Assembly: GCA_030411725.1 (NCBI GenBank)
Contig: MU839836.1
Location: 992,001 to 1,056,000 of the forward strand
Reading direction: 5' to 3'
Length of the DNA: 64,000 bases
Source of the DNA: Echria macrotheca
Taxonomy: Eukaryota; Ascomycota; Sordariomycetes; Sordariales; Schizotheciaceae
Part shown: in pieces, positions 11,676 through 22,783 of the stretch
Position numbering within the stretch: position 1 is the stretch's first letter
How the letters are laid out: the number at the start of each line of letters is the position of its first letter
The notes under the pieces: model-generated
The model's input: only the letters and a program-made list of their open reading frames with translations
The model's database searches: none
Told to the model about the DNA's origin: nothing
Program-made: the position numbers and the translations under genes

Positions 11676-12073
11676 GGCATCACTCGTGGGGCCCCAGCAC
11701 CCTCAGTGTCTGCCTGAGCTCCTTATGTCGATCACACCGCTCTATAACCCCGAAGATGGTGGCGCCGGTGCACTGCATGAGCCGCACCGTAAAGACCGTG
11801 ACCAACCTCTGGCATGAATGGATAGTCGGTATTGGAGGCGGGCCAACAATTGTTACCTTGGATGCTGGGGACCCCGGTGGCGCGCCGACCGGCGATCGGA
11901 GGTTGCGGCTTGAGATCATCAGGGAGATCCGGAGGACCGCAGAATTACTCCGGATTACGGAAAAGGCCGCTGCCGCCTTCGCTGCCGCCGAATACCGGCA
12001 GCTCGGCTTCTCCTCCCTGGACGGTTACTACAAGCAGAACCGAGCCAACAGGAAGGTCAGGGAGGCTGGATAA
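11676..12073 (+). mobile_element. GCR1_C-domain relic, Crypton-like
   Basis: The frame containing the ATG at 11777 reads MSRTVKTVTNLWHEWIVGI and then a GGGPTIVTLD stretch and a basic, Ala-rich helix ending at 12073. This resembles the GCR1_C DNA-binding domain that fungal Crypton tyrosine-recombinase elements and related proteins carry at their C-terminus. No recombinase catalytic domain is present, and the preceding segment is readable only in another frame, so this is a fragment. A second copy, rearranged, lies at 23020-23415. Confidence 0.55.
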
Positions 12074-12086
12074 GCGGGTGCCAGCC

Positions 12087-12141
12087 GGAGGCCTGAGAGT
12101 CATCTCAGGACTAAAACCTTTCGCTGCCGAATTAGAGCATT
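12087..12141 (+). repeat. Dispersed repeat, copy 1
   Basis: About 55 bases beginning GGAGGCCTGAGAG and ending GCCGAATTAGAG recur in inverted orientation at 20941-21008 with a few substitutions, immediately flanking the GCR1_C relic here. It is probably part of the same mobile family. Confidence 0.6.
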
Positions 12142-12357
12142 AGCTGAGCCGGTCAAGCAGCACCGTCCGCAACTACTATGCGTCAAGTGCGAAGTCTTCT
12201 GTTCGTCACCCTCCCGTACTTTCGCGCTCATCTCGTGCTGCCTGCGGGACAGTCGGTCACAGCCGCCTTCGACAAGCGTATCAGCACGGACCAACTACTT
12301 GCTTTCATAAGCAGGGCAAGAAGGGCGAATCGGCCGTACCTCGGCACGCACCACAAA

Positions 12358-12560
12358 TTAGAGACACCAGGGCGAACCGTGGCGCCAAATTTTGGTTTTC
12401 GGGTTTTGACGACATGCCTCGCAAAGTGGTGACACTCCCAGCTCACCCGTATCCTTCCGCGTCTCCGCTTGCCCGACAATCATTCTTAATGCGCCGAATG
12501 ATAATTGCGGCTCGAGTTTAGCACGATTAGCCAGTGATTCAGGTGGCCGCCAACCTTCCG
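12358..12560 (-). mobile_element. Coding relic shared with 17401-17455
   Basis: The minus strand encodes LANRAKLEPQLSFGALR, and the plus strand near 17400 encodes LADRANELEPQFLFSALR; the nucleotide sequences also match for about 50 bases. The minus frame is broken after CRQNPKTKIW. It is a fragment of an unidentified repeated coding element lying head-to-head with the next gene. Confidence 0.45.
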
Positions 12561-12616
12561 GTCGTCTTCCACGGTTCCCCAAGCCCGAAAGGTCTCTTTC
12601 TCTTGCCACCGCCACG

Positions 12617-14404
12617 ATGGCGTCGGCTCCAAAACTGCCTTTGGATGATATTCTTTACTTCTTGATCAAGCAACCTGTCTCGATCTCTTATGGAAGTAAC
12701 GGCGGACTTCCACCTCTGGGTTGGCGATTCTTATCACTGGAGCAACTCGAAGCAAAGACTGCCTGTTTCACTAGAAAGTACGGGTGGGAAGCTTACAAGA
12801 AGGGTTACAAGAAGACAAGTAAGGGTGGGCACTGGCAGTATTACTGCAAGACTGGCCGTGGACAACATTGCAAGGTCGGATGGCTGGCTGAAGAAGCGAC
12901 GGTCGAGATCTGCCCGGGCGTTTCAAGGACTATATGGCAGCTGTGTCAGAAGCCCGGAGGGTCCAGCGTACACAACCATGATCTCACGGCCACCTCGGAT
13001 ACCTTCACGAGCTTCACACAGCGGATCAACATGATCTGGGTGGGTATGACTGCAGGGGATCCCATCGGCGGGGATGATGGAGTCCCTATATCCATTTACC
13101 CAGAGGGACACACACGATCCAAACTCAACGCGGGATCTGTTACGAGTCAACTCCACAGAGACATCGTAACCTATGGTCTCCCTCTTGGCGATCATTTCGT
13201 ACGTAAGGAGGAGAACGAGGGGAAAGAGGAGGTGACGCACTGGACGCACGAATCCCTGATTCTCGGCCTGTTTATCGCCCGCCAAAGCAGTGTGCGCCTC
13301 CAAAACACGATGTCATGGGAAGGTGATGGAGCCGCTGAGAACCTCGAAAAGGCATTAAGGGCGGCTCCTAAAGACCTCACAACTGTGGTCATGTTGGGCC
13401 ACCTGTTACGTCCTAAAGGTCCGCCGTCCACCGGCGACTTTTACAAAATGGTCACCATGTTCGCTCAGGTGAAGCCCATACGGCCCTTTCCAAATGAGGC
13501 GGAGTGGCGTCGAGCTGGTCACAAGGTTGGCGATCTACGACTGTTTGACGAGCTGGCTGCAGAATTCAATCGCAACGCTGACACAAAATGGCTGGGCTTC
13601 CGACCAAAATGGTGCGATGGCGGTCTGACAGCCGAGAATTGTGTTCTGGAAGGGAAGACGGTGGCAAAAAAGGCAAACTCCCACGGCGGAAATGACGTTG
13701 TCGTATTGGAGTCGTCCACTACCACTGGTGTGTCGATGTCGGGGAATCGAGTCCGGCTGTGCTGTCGGTCTCCCAAGGTGTCCCAGTCTCCGGCATCCCG
13801 CCAGCTTCGGGGCCAGGCATCGTCGAAACGGCTTAAGACCGCATGCCGTCCCTCGGCGAATCTATCCCCAGGGGAAAATTTAGGAGTCATCGATGCCGAT
13901 AACCACTGGTTTCACGAGGGTTATATGCCGACACTGCCGAGCCATGGCGAATACCGAGTTCTTATGGTTCGAGATACCTCCTTGGAAGCCCTGGATGGTT
14001 TGGTCCCGCCTTTCCGGATACTGAAGATCGTTCGAAGTCTCCCTTCCGATACAGGCTTAGAAGTCAAACTGTTCGACGCAGATGACGACTTTTCGTTCAT
14101 CAACAATCCCGAAATACGGCAGGAAAAAGTGGTCGAACTTCAGAACTATGCCTTAGTATGGGCTACTGTTCTATTGCACGTGGGTCGTTACGATCATAGA
14201 TATGAGTCTTATAAGGTGGGTTGCCGTTTGGACATCGGTATAACGGAGTTGTCCGGAAAATTTCGTTGTTGGGTAAACGAGCCTACAAATTTCTTCGAAG
14301 CAGGTACGGTTGGGTTTTCTGAAGAGACCGATGTACATATGGCTTGGGCCAAAGCATTTGGCGTCATTGCAAGTAGGGGGGAGCTTGCTCGCTATGTAGT
14401 TTGA
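12617..14404 (+). CDS. FLYWCH/WRKY-GCM1-like zinc-finger protein
   Basis: A single 595-codon frame starts with ATG at 12617 and ends with TGA. Residues about 40-125 hold a Cys2-His2 pattern of the WRKY-GCM1/FLYWCH type: WQYYC, QHCKVGWL, then WQLC and a terminal HNHD. Such domains bind DNA and are typical of Mutator-like transposases, FAR1-type regulators and host genes derived from them. The middle (about 300-420) has KWLGFRPKW, then a Ser/Thr- and Arg-rich linker; the C-terminal 170 residues form a separate globular region. No DDE triad is evident, so a domesticated or host regulator is more likely than an active transposase. It sits among mobile-element relics. Confidence 0.65.
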   Translation: MASAPKLPLDDILYFLIKQPVSISYGSNGGLPPLGWRFLSLEQLEAKTACFTRKYGWEAYKKGYKKTSKGGHWQYYCKTGRGQHCKVGWLAEEATVEICPGVSRTIWQLCQKPGGSSVHNHDLTATSDTFTSFTQRINMIWVGMTAGDPIGGDDGVPISIYPEGHTRSKLNAGSVTSQLHRDIVTYGLPLGDHFVRKEENEGKEEVTHWTHESLILGLFIARQSSVRLQNTMSWEGDGAAENLEKALRAAPKDLTTVVMLGHLLRPKGPPSTGDFYKMVTMFAQVKPIRPFPNEAEWRRAGHKVGDLRLFDELAAEFNRNADTKWLGFRPKWCDGGLTAENCVLEGKTVAKKANSHGGNDVVVLESSTTTGVSMSGNRVRLCCRSPKVSQSPASRQLRGQASSKRLKTACRPSANLSPGENLGVIDADNHWFHEGYMPTLPSHGEYRVLMVRDTSLEALDGLVPPFRILKIVRSLPSDTGLEVKLFDADDDFSFINNPEIRQEKVVELQNYALVWATVLLHVGRYDHRYESYKVGCRLDIGITELSGKFRCWVNEPTNFFEAGTVGFSEETDVHMAWAKAFGVIASRGELARYVV

Positions 14405-14706
14405 GACAGGCGATGGACGTATGAAGCAAGAAGCAGTATGTTCACACAGCCAAGGGTTGAGATAGATGGGAAAGAAAATTCTTCGGAGTTGCACGCCGGC
14501 AGGTGTTCGAGAGGTGAAGCTTTACAATGTCACAGTGAAACACAGTCAAGAGGTAGTGCAGCGAAAATCTGTTGGACTTTATCTTGCCTCCTCTTCCAGC
14601 ACACCTGTTTCTTGGAGCACACTCCAAACATCAATAATATCATTCAAACAGCTATTCAATAAAATAAACAACTATATATGAAGTCGGTAAACAACTGTTC
14701 ACGATT
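14405..14706. other. Intergenic
   Basis: This is the downstream region of the zinc-finger gene, AT-rich near 14640-14690, with no gene. Confidence 0.4.
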
Positions 14707-14722
14707 GCGGACACGTGTCCGC
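14685..14722 (+). repeat. Mobile-element end with 16-bp palindrome
   Basis: CGGTAAACAA is followed by the perfect palindrome GCGGACACGTGTCCGC (14707-14722). The same order, CGGTAAACAA then GCGGACAGGTGTCC copies, occurs at 23441-23518, so this is likely the same element terminus with one unit instead of three. Confidence 0.55.
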
Positions 14723-16008
14723 GGTTGTTATCCTGCTAGCATGCTGACATTCTTCAAGCTTTCAAGATGGGTCACCCGTGGCCTAGAAATAGGTACCCAC
14801 AACCTGGTCGATGCGATGGAGCTGTCCACGATGCTACGTGCGGGCCACGACAAGAAGCTCGCCGTCTGGAAATTACCAAGATGGATCGATTAGTGTTCTG
14901 ACATCTACGGCATAAGGCATCGCCCAGTTTGAAGGTGGGGAGCATAATGCTGTTCGCCTCTGATGGGAAGTCGATCATAGGAGAGCGGTACCGCGCCCGT
15001 GTTCGCGACGTCACCGTAACATCCCACTGCGGCACGACACCATTTCCAGCAGCTACATCATAACGCTTAGGGCCCACGCTCAGCATAACGGCTATAGGGT
15101 TCAGATAGGACGCAAGGGAGAGCCAGCAGTACATCCAGCACAACTACCGTGCAGCCACTCGAGGACTTGGCTAACAGCAAAGCTGTAGTATACCTCTAAC
15201 GACTTTTTCTCAGGCGATTTAGGTGCATCGACTCGCAGCAAGAAAGCCTGCACAGAGCTGTCGTCGTTATATCTAGATTACACCATCTCGCCAAAATTGT
15301 ATGGCAATGAAAGGCACAGACATCCTGCCTTCCCAAGCCCATCCATGGAGCGGGCTGGCTGGCCAATCGCGGCCTCCTCTTATGGTCTGAACTCGGAAAC
15401 GTGTGATGCACAAGCGGCACTAAGCCCCAATGACGGGCTGCCGGTGAGCCACAAAGATGCGCTAGGCGGGCAGGGCTTGAAGAGTGTTCCCACTTTCTCT
15501 GTGAAAGTTATGCGCGCTGTACACGGGCGGCCTCGACCAGAGAGATCTCAACTGATTAGGCACGTCAGGCTCTCTCCTCACAACGAGACGCGGTGCAACA
15601 GCCCGGGACGCTTGTTATGGAAGGACCAAAACGGATCGCTTCCATATCGTGCTATTGCGGAGGAACGGAGAAGGCTGTCTAATGGCTGCCGCCGAGTGCC
15701 TGGCCCACCTGTCGGTCTTGTTCTTGGACTCTGTACAATTAGAAATCCATATAATCTTTCCTCGCCGTGCTAGTCTCTCTCAATCTGTCAAGAGTGTACA
15801 CAGTTGTCCGTCGATCTCGTTCACTTTCCTCATGGCCTCATAAATCAACTACCAAACCTCTCCAGCTTTACAATTTCGGTCCAAAATTCTCTCTTCTCTT
15901 CCAAGAAGGTCTAAAATCTCTTCTCCTCACAAAGTACCCAGCTAGTTCACCACCACCAGCCCCCCTTAGCGCCTCCTACGCCAATTTCCTAAGATATCGC
16001 TAGTAATG
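14723..16008. other. Gene-poor stretch, degraded sequence
   Basis: ORFs here (14772-15143 minus, 15297-15773 plus) have unnatural composition and no family resemblance. The stretch is normal in GC and probably consists of old transposable-element debris. Confidence 0.35.
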
Positions 16009-16200
16009 TTACTGCTTGTTAACTTGGAGATTATTAAACCGGTCAGGTCTCTCATCAAACGGAACTGTTCCGGCAATGGCCGTTCCGCCCGTCATTTTGA
16101 GGGTCTCGTAGGCGGCATCTTCGCGTTGGAGCCTTTCTGCATCCGGCTTCCGCTTCTTTTCGGCGGCCTTCGCCTTGGCTTTAGAGAAGAACCAGCGCAT
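16009..16200 (-). CDS. Small charged helical protein (63 aa), tentative
   Basis: The minus-strand ATG at 16200 opens a 63-codon frame whose first 35 residues are strongly helical and Lys/Glu/Arg-rich (SKAKAKAAEKKRKPDAERL). There is no known domain. It may be a genuine small protein or an exon; support is composition only. Confidence 0.3.
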   Translation of the reverse strand: MRWFFSKAKAKAAEKKRKPDAERLQREDAAYETLKMTGGTAIAGTVPFDERPDRFNNLQVNKQ

Positions 16201-17997
16201 TTTTTAGGTGAAGCTCTGACTTATGAACGTGGTCGGTTTGCCGGTTGGGAAAGATCTTCTGGATTGGCTTTGCAGTAGAAATTTTATTGTAGAAAACGGG
16301 TTATCGTGTCTGAAACGAAGTGAAGGGCAAATTTTGGGACCTAATAAACGTCAGCGCTGAGCTAGCTATTTATATCTGACGAGGCCCCAAATCTGCCACC
16401 TGACTGCTTCTGATTTTTAGCCAGGAAGCTTCGATAGGAAGGCCTTGAACTTGGTACCGCGTGTTGCATGTACTTACCTAGCGATCTTCTGAATTAAGGA
16501 TCTGGAGATTCTTAGGGTGATTCATCTACACTGTGGGAGCCATGGCCTCAAAAACAGTACAACACATACCTTGTCTTCAAACCTACGGTCTAGGATCGCG
16601 ACTATCGCGGAAAAGTATCCCAATACATCGCAGGTAGGTCCAAAATTAATCTGACAAGCTCGTAGCGACGAGCAGATTGCCTTCCGGGCCTGTCAGTGAC
16701 CTATTCAGACAAATACGGGACGCAGCCCAGACGACTGTCACCGTCTCTATTGAGACGCGGAACGTCTGAGTCCCTGGAATATGATACCTCGTCGCCGTTT
16801 CGGTGGTCAGACACAAAGTCTAGATCCGTACCATTCAACCGCTCGTCACCGTCTCGGTCGACACGTGCAAAACCCAATGAACCCGGTTAATAAAGAGGAG
16901 ACGAGACAACCTGAGGATCAATTTCCTTACAAATTACTTAGAGCTGTTTGGAGTTGATGGCTCTGAGGAAATTAATTCAAAACAGCAGGGAGGGGCGTGG
17001 CGTGTATGTTGAAATAAATTGGGTAAAGAGAGCCCGGACTTGAAGGATGCGGATGTTCTTGAGTATGGACGACATGTTACCGTCATCAACACGCCCATGC
17101 GGCCGTCGGCTATGGCGAAGGCGAGCGTACTGAGGCTAGCGACCGGGGGTCTGTACGTCAGGTTGCCGTCGACGTGACCGGTCCCGTGCGGGACAGCGTA
17201 CAGGACATCGAAGTCGCGGGAGACGAGGTCGTTGACGAGGATGTTAACGTCGGGGTCAGGGTCACGCCGTGGCGGGGTGCCTGGATGAGTCCGCGTCGAC
17301 AGGCTGGAAGACGGGACAGGTAGGCCAGCAGGGCAAGCAGAGGTTCAACAGCGTCGGTGATGGAGCTGCGTAGATGGAGCTTCCCATGGCCGGCGCTCAG
17401 GTTAGCTGATCGTGCTAATGAACTCGAGCCGCAATTTTTATTCAGCGCACTAAGAAAGGCTGTTGGGAAAGAGCCTGCAACACCAATGCCAATTACGTGG
17501 CACTTCGTACACTGGCTTGGAGCGAAGTCCACACTTCGCTAAATTTCAGAGGGTTTGACCCTATTGGGCATTTCTAACCGATTTTGGACAGTTTAAGTTA
17601 GGGGGAGGTGAGAGATTCAGGTGAAAATCACGATGTACCGTGATGTTAGTGCAGCCAGTTTATTCTACTATTTATCATCGTTTAGCCATCTTCGTCTTGT
17701 AGCTTATTGCTGATTATGCTCGGAGGTTGGTGGAGAGCAAGATTTGGCGCCATCGTCGTTGCGCGGTAGGTGAGCAGCGGAGAGACTCTGATGACACATT
17801 GCTTGGTCCTAAAATCGGGCGTCTTTATGTGCTTAAAGGTAGGCCAAATTTTGTGTCCCCTCACTCGTCGGCCTTTTTTTGTTGACCAAGTTCTGGAGCA
17901 TTTTGTCGGGCTTAAAGAGGGCCGACACCCAAACTCGGCTTTCCTATCTTCGTTTTACTCCAGACTAACCCGATTTTTCCAGCAAAGCTACACCAAT
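16201..17997. other. Gene-poor stretch with a repeat fragment
   Basis: No gene is supported. At 17401-17455 lies the plus-strand partner of the relic at 12358-12560. Near 17945-17982 GACTAACCC followed by TTTTTCCAG suggests an intron in the 5' UTR of the next gene. Confidence 0.4.
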
Positions 17998-19941
17998 ATG
18001 GCCACTATCACTCTTCATCGGGCTGATCCGCAAAACCCAATTTGGCTTGAATCGAAACTTAGTTCAAGCTATACGGACAGGCTGCAACTTCACAAAGCAC
18101 TTTGTAGCGCAAAGAAATGGGGAGAAATTCAAAAAATCCTGAAGAACAATAAAGATGATATTCGAAGCCTGGCGACAATTCTAAATGACTCCCCAGCGTG
18201 GGCTCGGAAACTCGCATTCGCTGAGCTTAAATATAAAACCCCCGAAAAATACTCGCGCTGCCTGGATGCAATTTCAGAGTTTCAGATTCATAAAGATATT
18301 CTAGATCCTGATAACAAATTCCCATTTGTTGCCACACCGCGTTTTCTCCAGGTTTTGAATAGGCCGCTAAAACATTGCGGCCTATGTGCCGCTGGTTTTG
18401 AAGAGGGTGACGATATCCCCTCGGAGTGCGCAAAAAGTCAACGAGTCTTGAAAATCGATTCGCTTCCTAACGAAACCCTTGAAAATATCATGGCATATCT
18501 CGGAGTGAAAGATGCCCAGGCGGTAGCTAGAGTGTCTTCTCGTTTATCGGTGGTCGGGAACGACAGACTCAACCCTGTCGTATATCTCTCCTCGACGTTC
18601 AATAACAGTATATCTCTTCTTGCAGAAATGGCAGATAACGGCTGCGTTTTAAGTGGATCGCGAGCTCTCGACTTCTTTGTACCAGGAACGGCTGATAACG
18701 ATTCTGATTGGGATTTCTACGTGAACGGGTACACGCAGTGCGCTGCGAATATGATTAGTGCATTGGAAGACTCAGGCGTGGAGTGGGAATTCTTGGAAGA
18801 CAGAGTACGAAAGTTTTTGAGAGGGAGTGAGAAGAGCATGAAAATTAAAGTAGGGGATGTCCAAAACGTTCAAAGTTGGGGAGACTCTAGTCTCCTTAAT
18901 ACAGCGGACCTTGAAGAGGACGTCAGACACATCTTCCAATCAATTTTCGAACTCAGAGTACACGCAATTAACCGTGGCGAGAACATTACGATACAGAAGG
19001 GCAAAAACAATGTTATTCGTTTCAAATTACCTCGACATGTCGAAACCGAAGAACCGGGAGAGATTGATACCGACGTCGAGAATAATGGTGACAATAGTGA
19101 TGAAATCGATACAGCTGAAAATGACTCCTCATATTATGGAAGTTTCTCTGTAATCACCGGAAAAATACGTACAAGGACTGGTTCATCTAAGGTCCAACTC
19201 ATTATTTGTCACAATTACGGTTTACCTATGCATTGCCTTCAAGTTATATCTCGGTTTCATTCTACCCCTGTCCAAGGTTTCCTAGCCGGTTTCGGTGCAG
19301 GCCACATGTTTTACGACAAGACGGCATCAATGCTCGGAACTGTGTGGAATTTCCCGGACACGTCCCTAACCAGAAAACAAAAAAGAAAAGAGGCACTGGA
19401 AAAATATGGTAGAAGAGGATTCAAGCTAAGCAACCAAGAATATGTATGGCCAACTGCGAGGATACGGCTGGGGGACCCAGGTACTATGTTCATGAATTAC
19501 ACCAAGCTGTATAAGCAGTTTGAGAACTTCAACAAAGGAATGAGTTCTCCATGCTCGGTTTTCGGCAAGGCGGCTCACCCCGTGGTACACTTTCTCGAGG
19601 GTCTGAACTGGGGAATAAAAAATACACTATGGGAATTGGAAGAGGATGGGCCTCTTAACAAAGTACACCCACTTGTGAAAACCGCTAAAAAGCAGCCTCG
19701 CAAGATTTGGCAGGACAAGAAAAGCGATCCTAACCAATATCCCCCTGATATCTTAGGGCGTGCAAGCGGTATTGAAGGCAATGTATTCAGTCTCGCTAAG
19801 TATCTCGGCGAATACGCATCTGGAACTCCTGGGGTAAAAAAATACGAAGACAGAGACCGACCCCGTCAGTTTTTGCGCTTAGTACTCTCAGGTGCCGTAG
19901 GACAGTTACAAGACGGCTCCATTGTACAGCACATTCTCTAA
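17998..19941 (+). CDS. F-box protein with nucleotidyltransferase-fold domain
   Basis: The 647-residue product begins at the ATG at 17998; the frame stays open upstream to 17770, but that part looks like leader with an intron end. An F-box-like motif (IDSLPNETLENIMAYL) lies at about 152-170, after an N-terminal region with a CGLC pair. At about 217-240 is SGSRALDFF followed by SDWDFYV, matching the GS...(D/E)x(D/E) metal and nucleotide site of nucleotidyltransferase-fold proteins. An acidic Asp/Glu-rich insert follows at about 360-390 and a conserved-looking domain (HMFYDKTASMLGTVW) completes it. F-box proteins recruit substrates to SCF ubiquitin ligases; the second domain could be a catalytic transferase or a binding module. 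No introns are needed and no disruption is seen. Confidence 0.75.
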   Translation: MATITLHRADPQNPIWLESKLSSSYTDRLQLHKALCSAKKWGEIQKILKNNKDDIRSLATILNDSPAWARKLAFAELKYKTPEKYSRCLDAISEFQIHKDILDPDNKFPFVATPRFLQVLNRPLKHCGLCAAGFEEGDDIPSECAKSQRVLKIDSLPNETLENIMAYLGVKDAQAVARVSSRLSVVGNDRLNPVVYLSSTFNNSISLLAEMADNGCVLSGSRALDFFVPGTADNDSDWDFYVNGYTQCAANMISALEDSGVEWEFLEDRVRKFLRGSEKSMKIKVGDVQNVQSWGDSSLLNTADLEEDVRHIFQSIFELRVHAINRGENITIQKGKNNVIRFKLPRHVETEEPGEIDTDVENNGDNSDEIDTAENDSSYYGSFSVITGKIRTRTGSSKVQLIICHNYGLPMHCLQVISRFHSTPVQGFLAGFGAGHMFYDKTASMLGTVWNFPDTSLTRKQKRKEALEKYGRRGFKLSNQEYVWPTARIRLGDPGTMFMNYTKLYKQFENFNKGMSSPCSVFGKAAHPVVHFLEGLNWGIKNTLWELEEDGPLNKVHPLVKTAKKQPRKIWQDKKSDPNQYPPDILGRASGIEGNVFSLAKYLGEYASGTPGVKKYEDRDRPRQFLRLVLSGAVGQLQDGSIVQHIL

Positions 19942-21107
19942 TTATGTGGATGGAAATAGTGGTGTTTCGGTGCAGATTTGCTCCAAGTGTCAAGCTGCCC
20001 TCGGCCGACAACAATTTCCGAGGACCTGCCATTGGTAATTTAGTCATTAGTGCGATAAGCTATCGCCCAATGTATCAAGAGATTTTATCCTCTCAATCAG
20101 TAGCTAATTTGAATATGGAAAGCTGTGTCCACTTCCTAACTTCATCGATTTAACCTAGACCAGAGGGAGTTACCAGTAGGTCTATAACAGTGAACAACTC
20201 TACATAATATACCATAACTTGCGGTATATCCAACCAACTTCTTTAAAACGGCTAACTCGGAACCCACCGGTTTCACAAGCTATATATCAGCTGATTGAAG
20301 ATGCGACGTTGCTCTTAATATCGAAAACCGGCGTCTTCGAGAAGAAAACCAACGCCGGGGGTAAAGAAAGAGCAACAACGGCGACAGATAGCTACTGAGG
20401 GTAGGCTTTCAGTAGCGGAAGGCCTTGCTAATATCAAATAGTTAGGGAGGGTTGTCAGAAAGAAGCATAGTTTTTAGCCTTGGCCACTTGCCCCGTCTTT
20501 CATACCTTAACTACCCGAGTCCCTTGAAACCTCACCTCCATCCGAAGCCATATCAAATACAGATAGATGAGTCTAACCAAATTCCGAGCTGCTGACTGGA
20601 AGTCTCGAGAACATGCAGTCCAGCGTGCCTTATGGATATGCAGAACCAAAAATGCATCCAAGTGTGGTATCATGTCGTTGGTCTGCAGAACCCGCTTCGT
20701 ATGTCTACCCTGCAACAGAATAGCCACAAAGCTGCGCCACTTAGCTCCACCCGACACTATGCCTACTGTTACAGGTAAAGGGATGGCTCCGTTCCTTTCC
20801 GTGGCTGTGTGATCAAAATTTCATGCATGATGAAATCTGGTGGATTCACAAGAACAGCTACCTGTGGGTGTGGCCAAAACAAGACCTCTTTCCCCCCTTA
20901 ACGCATGGTAGTTGCAGACGAGGCTGCCTAGCGTACTCAGGTGATTCTCTAATTCGGCAGCGAAGGGCTTTCAGTCCCGAGATGGCTCTCAGGCCTCCTG
21001 CAGGCATGAATATAAAAGGGTCAATGGAGAACTGCTGGGTGGGATATTTTCTCAAAGTCTAAACCATTCGCTTCTATCCGTACGGCTTTGCACACAGCTA
21101 ACTCGCC
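19942..21107. other. Intergenic with mobile-element debris
   Basis: No gene is supported. The stretch at 20941-21008 is the inverted partner of 12087-12141 (identity about 85 percent by eye). The minus ORF at 20500-20757 lacks protein-like features. Confidence 0.4.
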
Positions 21108-22506
21108 ATGCCCACCGCGACTTCGCCAAAAATTTTGATGTCCCGTATTCCGAACATCAAGACCCTTCGAGAAGAGCTTGGCTATGGCGATCCCAAGCAA
21201 AGACGATACAGCGTATTCTGCGAATACACTAGCTTGTTCCAGAAGATTTATAGGACTGGCAGTGGCATAGGTGGTCTTGAGCTCCACAACTGGAAGTCCG
21301 ACATTACACAGGCTGGTTTGGATGATATGACGGCGGCTTTCCTTGAAGATGAAGGTAATGGCTGGCTATTCTGGCCGGACGAGAGGTCGTCTACATACTA
21401 CAACACACTCCAATATTCAGAGCATTCTATGAAGTGAGTCTAAAATATAAATCCCACGTAAACCTGCTAATCTCCATATCAGAATCACGCGTCTGATGAA
21501 ACAGCTTTTCTTCAGAATGAGTCTACAAAACTACCGCAACCGCAAGTACAAAGGGAAACGGGCAGATGAATTAACAGTGGATGGGTCTGAATTTCACCAA
21601 AAATCAGCCGTCAGCCTTGACGAGTGCCAGGATATAGAAAGGTAACTGAGATTGTTCGTATTAAAGGAAGCCGCTAACTAAACTTGTAGAGCGGAGGGCC
21701 AAGTCGCAACCACTAGTACACCCTCTACAACTTTAGAGACTATCCATCTAAACTCTGATGGACAAGAGACAATTATAAACGACCCGTTGAGTGAGCTAGC
21801 GCCCACGTTCGTACAGCCGAAAACACAAAAGAGACGTGGTGACGACGAAACTAGCCCGCAACATGGAAATAAACGACACAAGATCATACACAACACCGAA
21901 CCTCATCCGCCACACAATCTGGCCGCGTATTCGGGAGCAATGGAGCAAGGACAAACGATAATTGTCAGAGTGGTCGACAACCCGATATCCCAAGTCAATT
22001 CCACCACAGCGGATTCCTCAATATCTTCCGATCCGCACTTTTCCTGCCAAGATAACAGAACACCGCTTGGCCCTATCATTATATCCAGAGATGAATCAGG
22101 AAGAAGCGAGTGTGAAACCAAACCGTGCGTCAAGTTCATCTACCGCGTGGTGTTATCGCACCCAAGGAGGGTAACGAAACGGTGGTACCCGCAGGGTAAC
22201 TTCAAGGACAAGAGTTTAGGCGATCTACTTAAAGAGGTGCCGCTAGCTCACGACAATGTCGAGGGCTTCACCTTCGCTTTCGAGAACCCCCATATGAGAA
22301 TGGTGGAGTACATCCCTAAACATGACGTGGATGGATTCGAGTCTATGAAGCGGTTTGTTGATCGGTTGGTTAAGGAATTACTTCAAATCCAGGTTCGGGA
22401 AGGTGCCAAGGATCCGAGATTGGTTACGGATGTGCTTATTGAGGCAGGGGATGGGCGGGATAATGACTTGTACGACAGGATGGAAGAAACGAGCCTGGAA
22501 TGGTGA
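21108..22506 (+). CDS. Conserved fungal hypothetical, probably nuclear
   Basis: Three exons join in frame: 21108-21433, 21483-21641 and 21690-22506, all with GT-AG introns of about 48 bases, for 433 residues. The N-terminal 110 residues form a small globular domain (IPNIKTLREELGYGD). The centre is low-complexity with basic patches (KTQKRRGDD, NKRHKI) suited to nuclear import. The C-terminal 110 residues (FIYRVVLSHPRRVTKRWYPQ) resemble a domain I have seen at the end of fungal hypothetical proteins, but I cannot name it. No disruption is present. Confidence 0.65.
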
Positions 22507-22511
22507 GGGCG

Positions 22512-22745
22512 CTAATAGGAACTGCTAAATTTGGACAATAAACCTAGGTAGATCGTTGCAAGATTGATTTGCCGCAAATCCGGTATAAAATTATTTTCTG
22601 CAGATTGAATAATTGTTTGGCAAAGAAGGCTTTTACTCTCGACGTTTACAATTGTATTCTCAATTTGATTTGCGTCGAGAAATAGGTCGCCGATTTTGGA
22701 TGGGGTATAGTGTCCGATGTCTTCAAATTTCGGCAGTGCGTTTTT
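22512..22745 (-). pseudogene. Relic of the four-helix membrane protein family
   Basis: The minus strand encodes LPKFEDIGHYTPSKIGDLF then DANQIENTI, which aligns with LGLEDFLQYIPSNISDF and ETNQIQGTF in the intact gene at 27110-28043. The match stops after about 60 residues and no membrane helices follow, so this is a truncated inverted copy. The next 40 bases to its 5' side hold a short telomere-like repeat. Confidence 0.6.
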
Positions 22746-22766
22746 CGGCGATCCGCTGGTTGCGGT

Positions 22767-22783
22767 AGGGTTAGGGTTATATA
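22767..22783 (+). repeat. Short telomere-like repeat
   Basis: TAGGGTTAGGGTTA, about two and a third TTAGGG units, sits at the edge of the membrane-protein relic. A similar run occurs at 45779-45793. Confidence 0.6.

Noticed and set aside
13192..13890. Minus-strand ORFs of 79-126 codons
   Set aside because: They are antisense shadows of the intact 595-codon zinc-finger gene.
14772..15773. ORFs of 123 and 158 codons
   Set aside because: Cys/Arg/Ser-rich composition without motifs, no start context and no conserved frame; likely chance or element debris.
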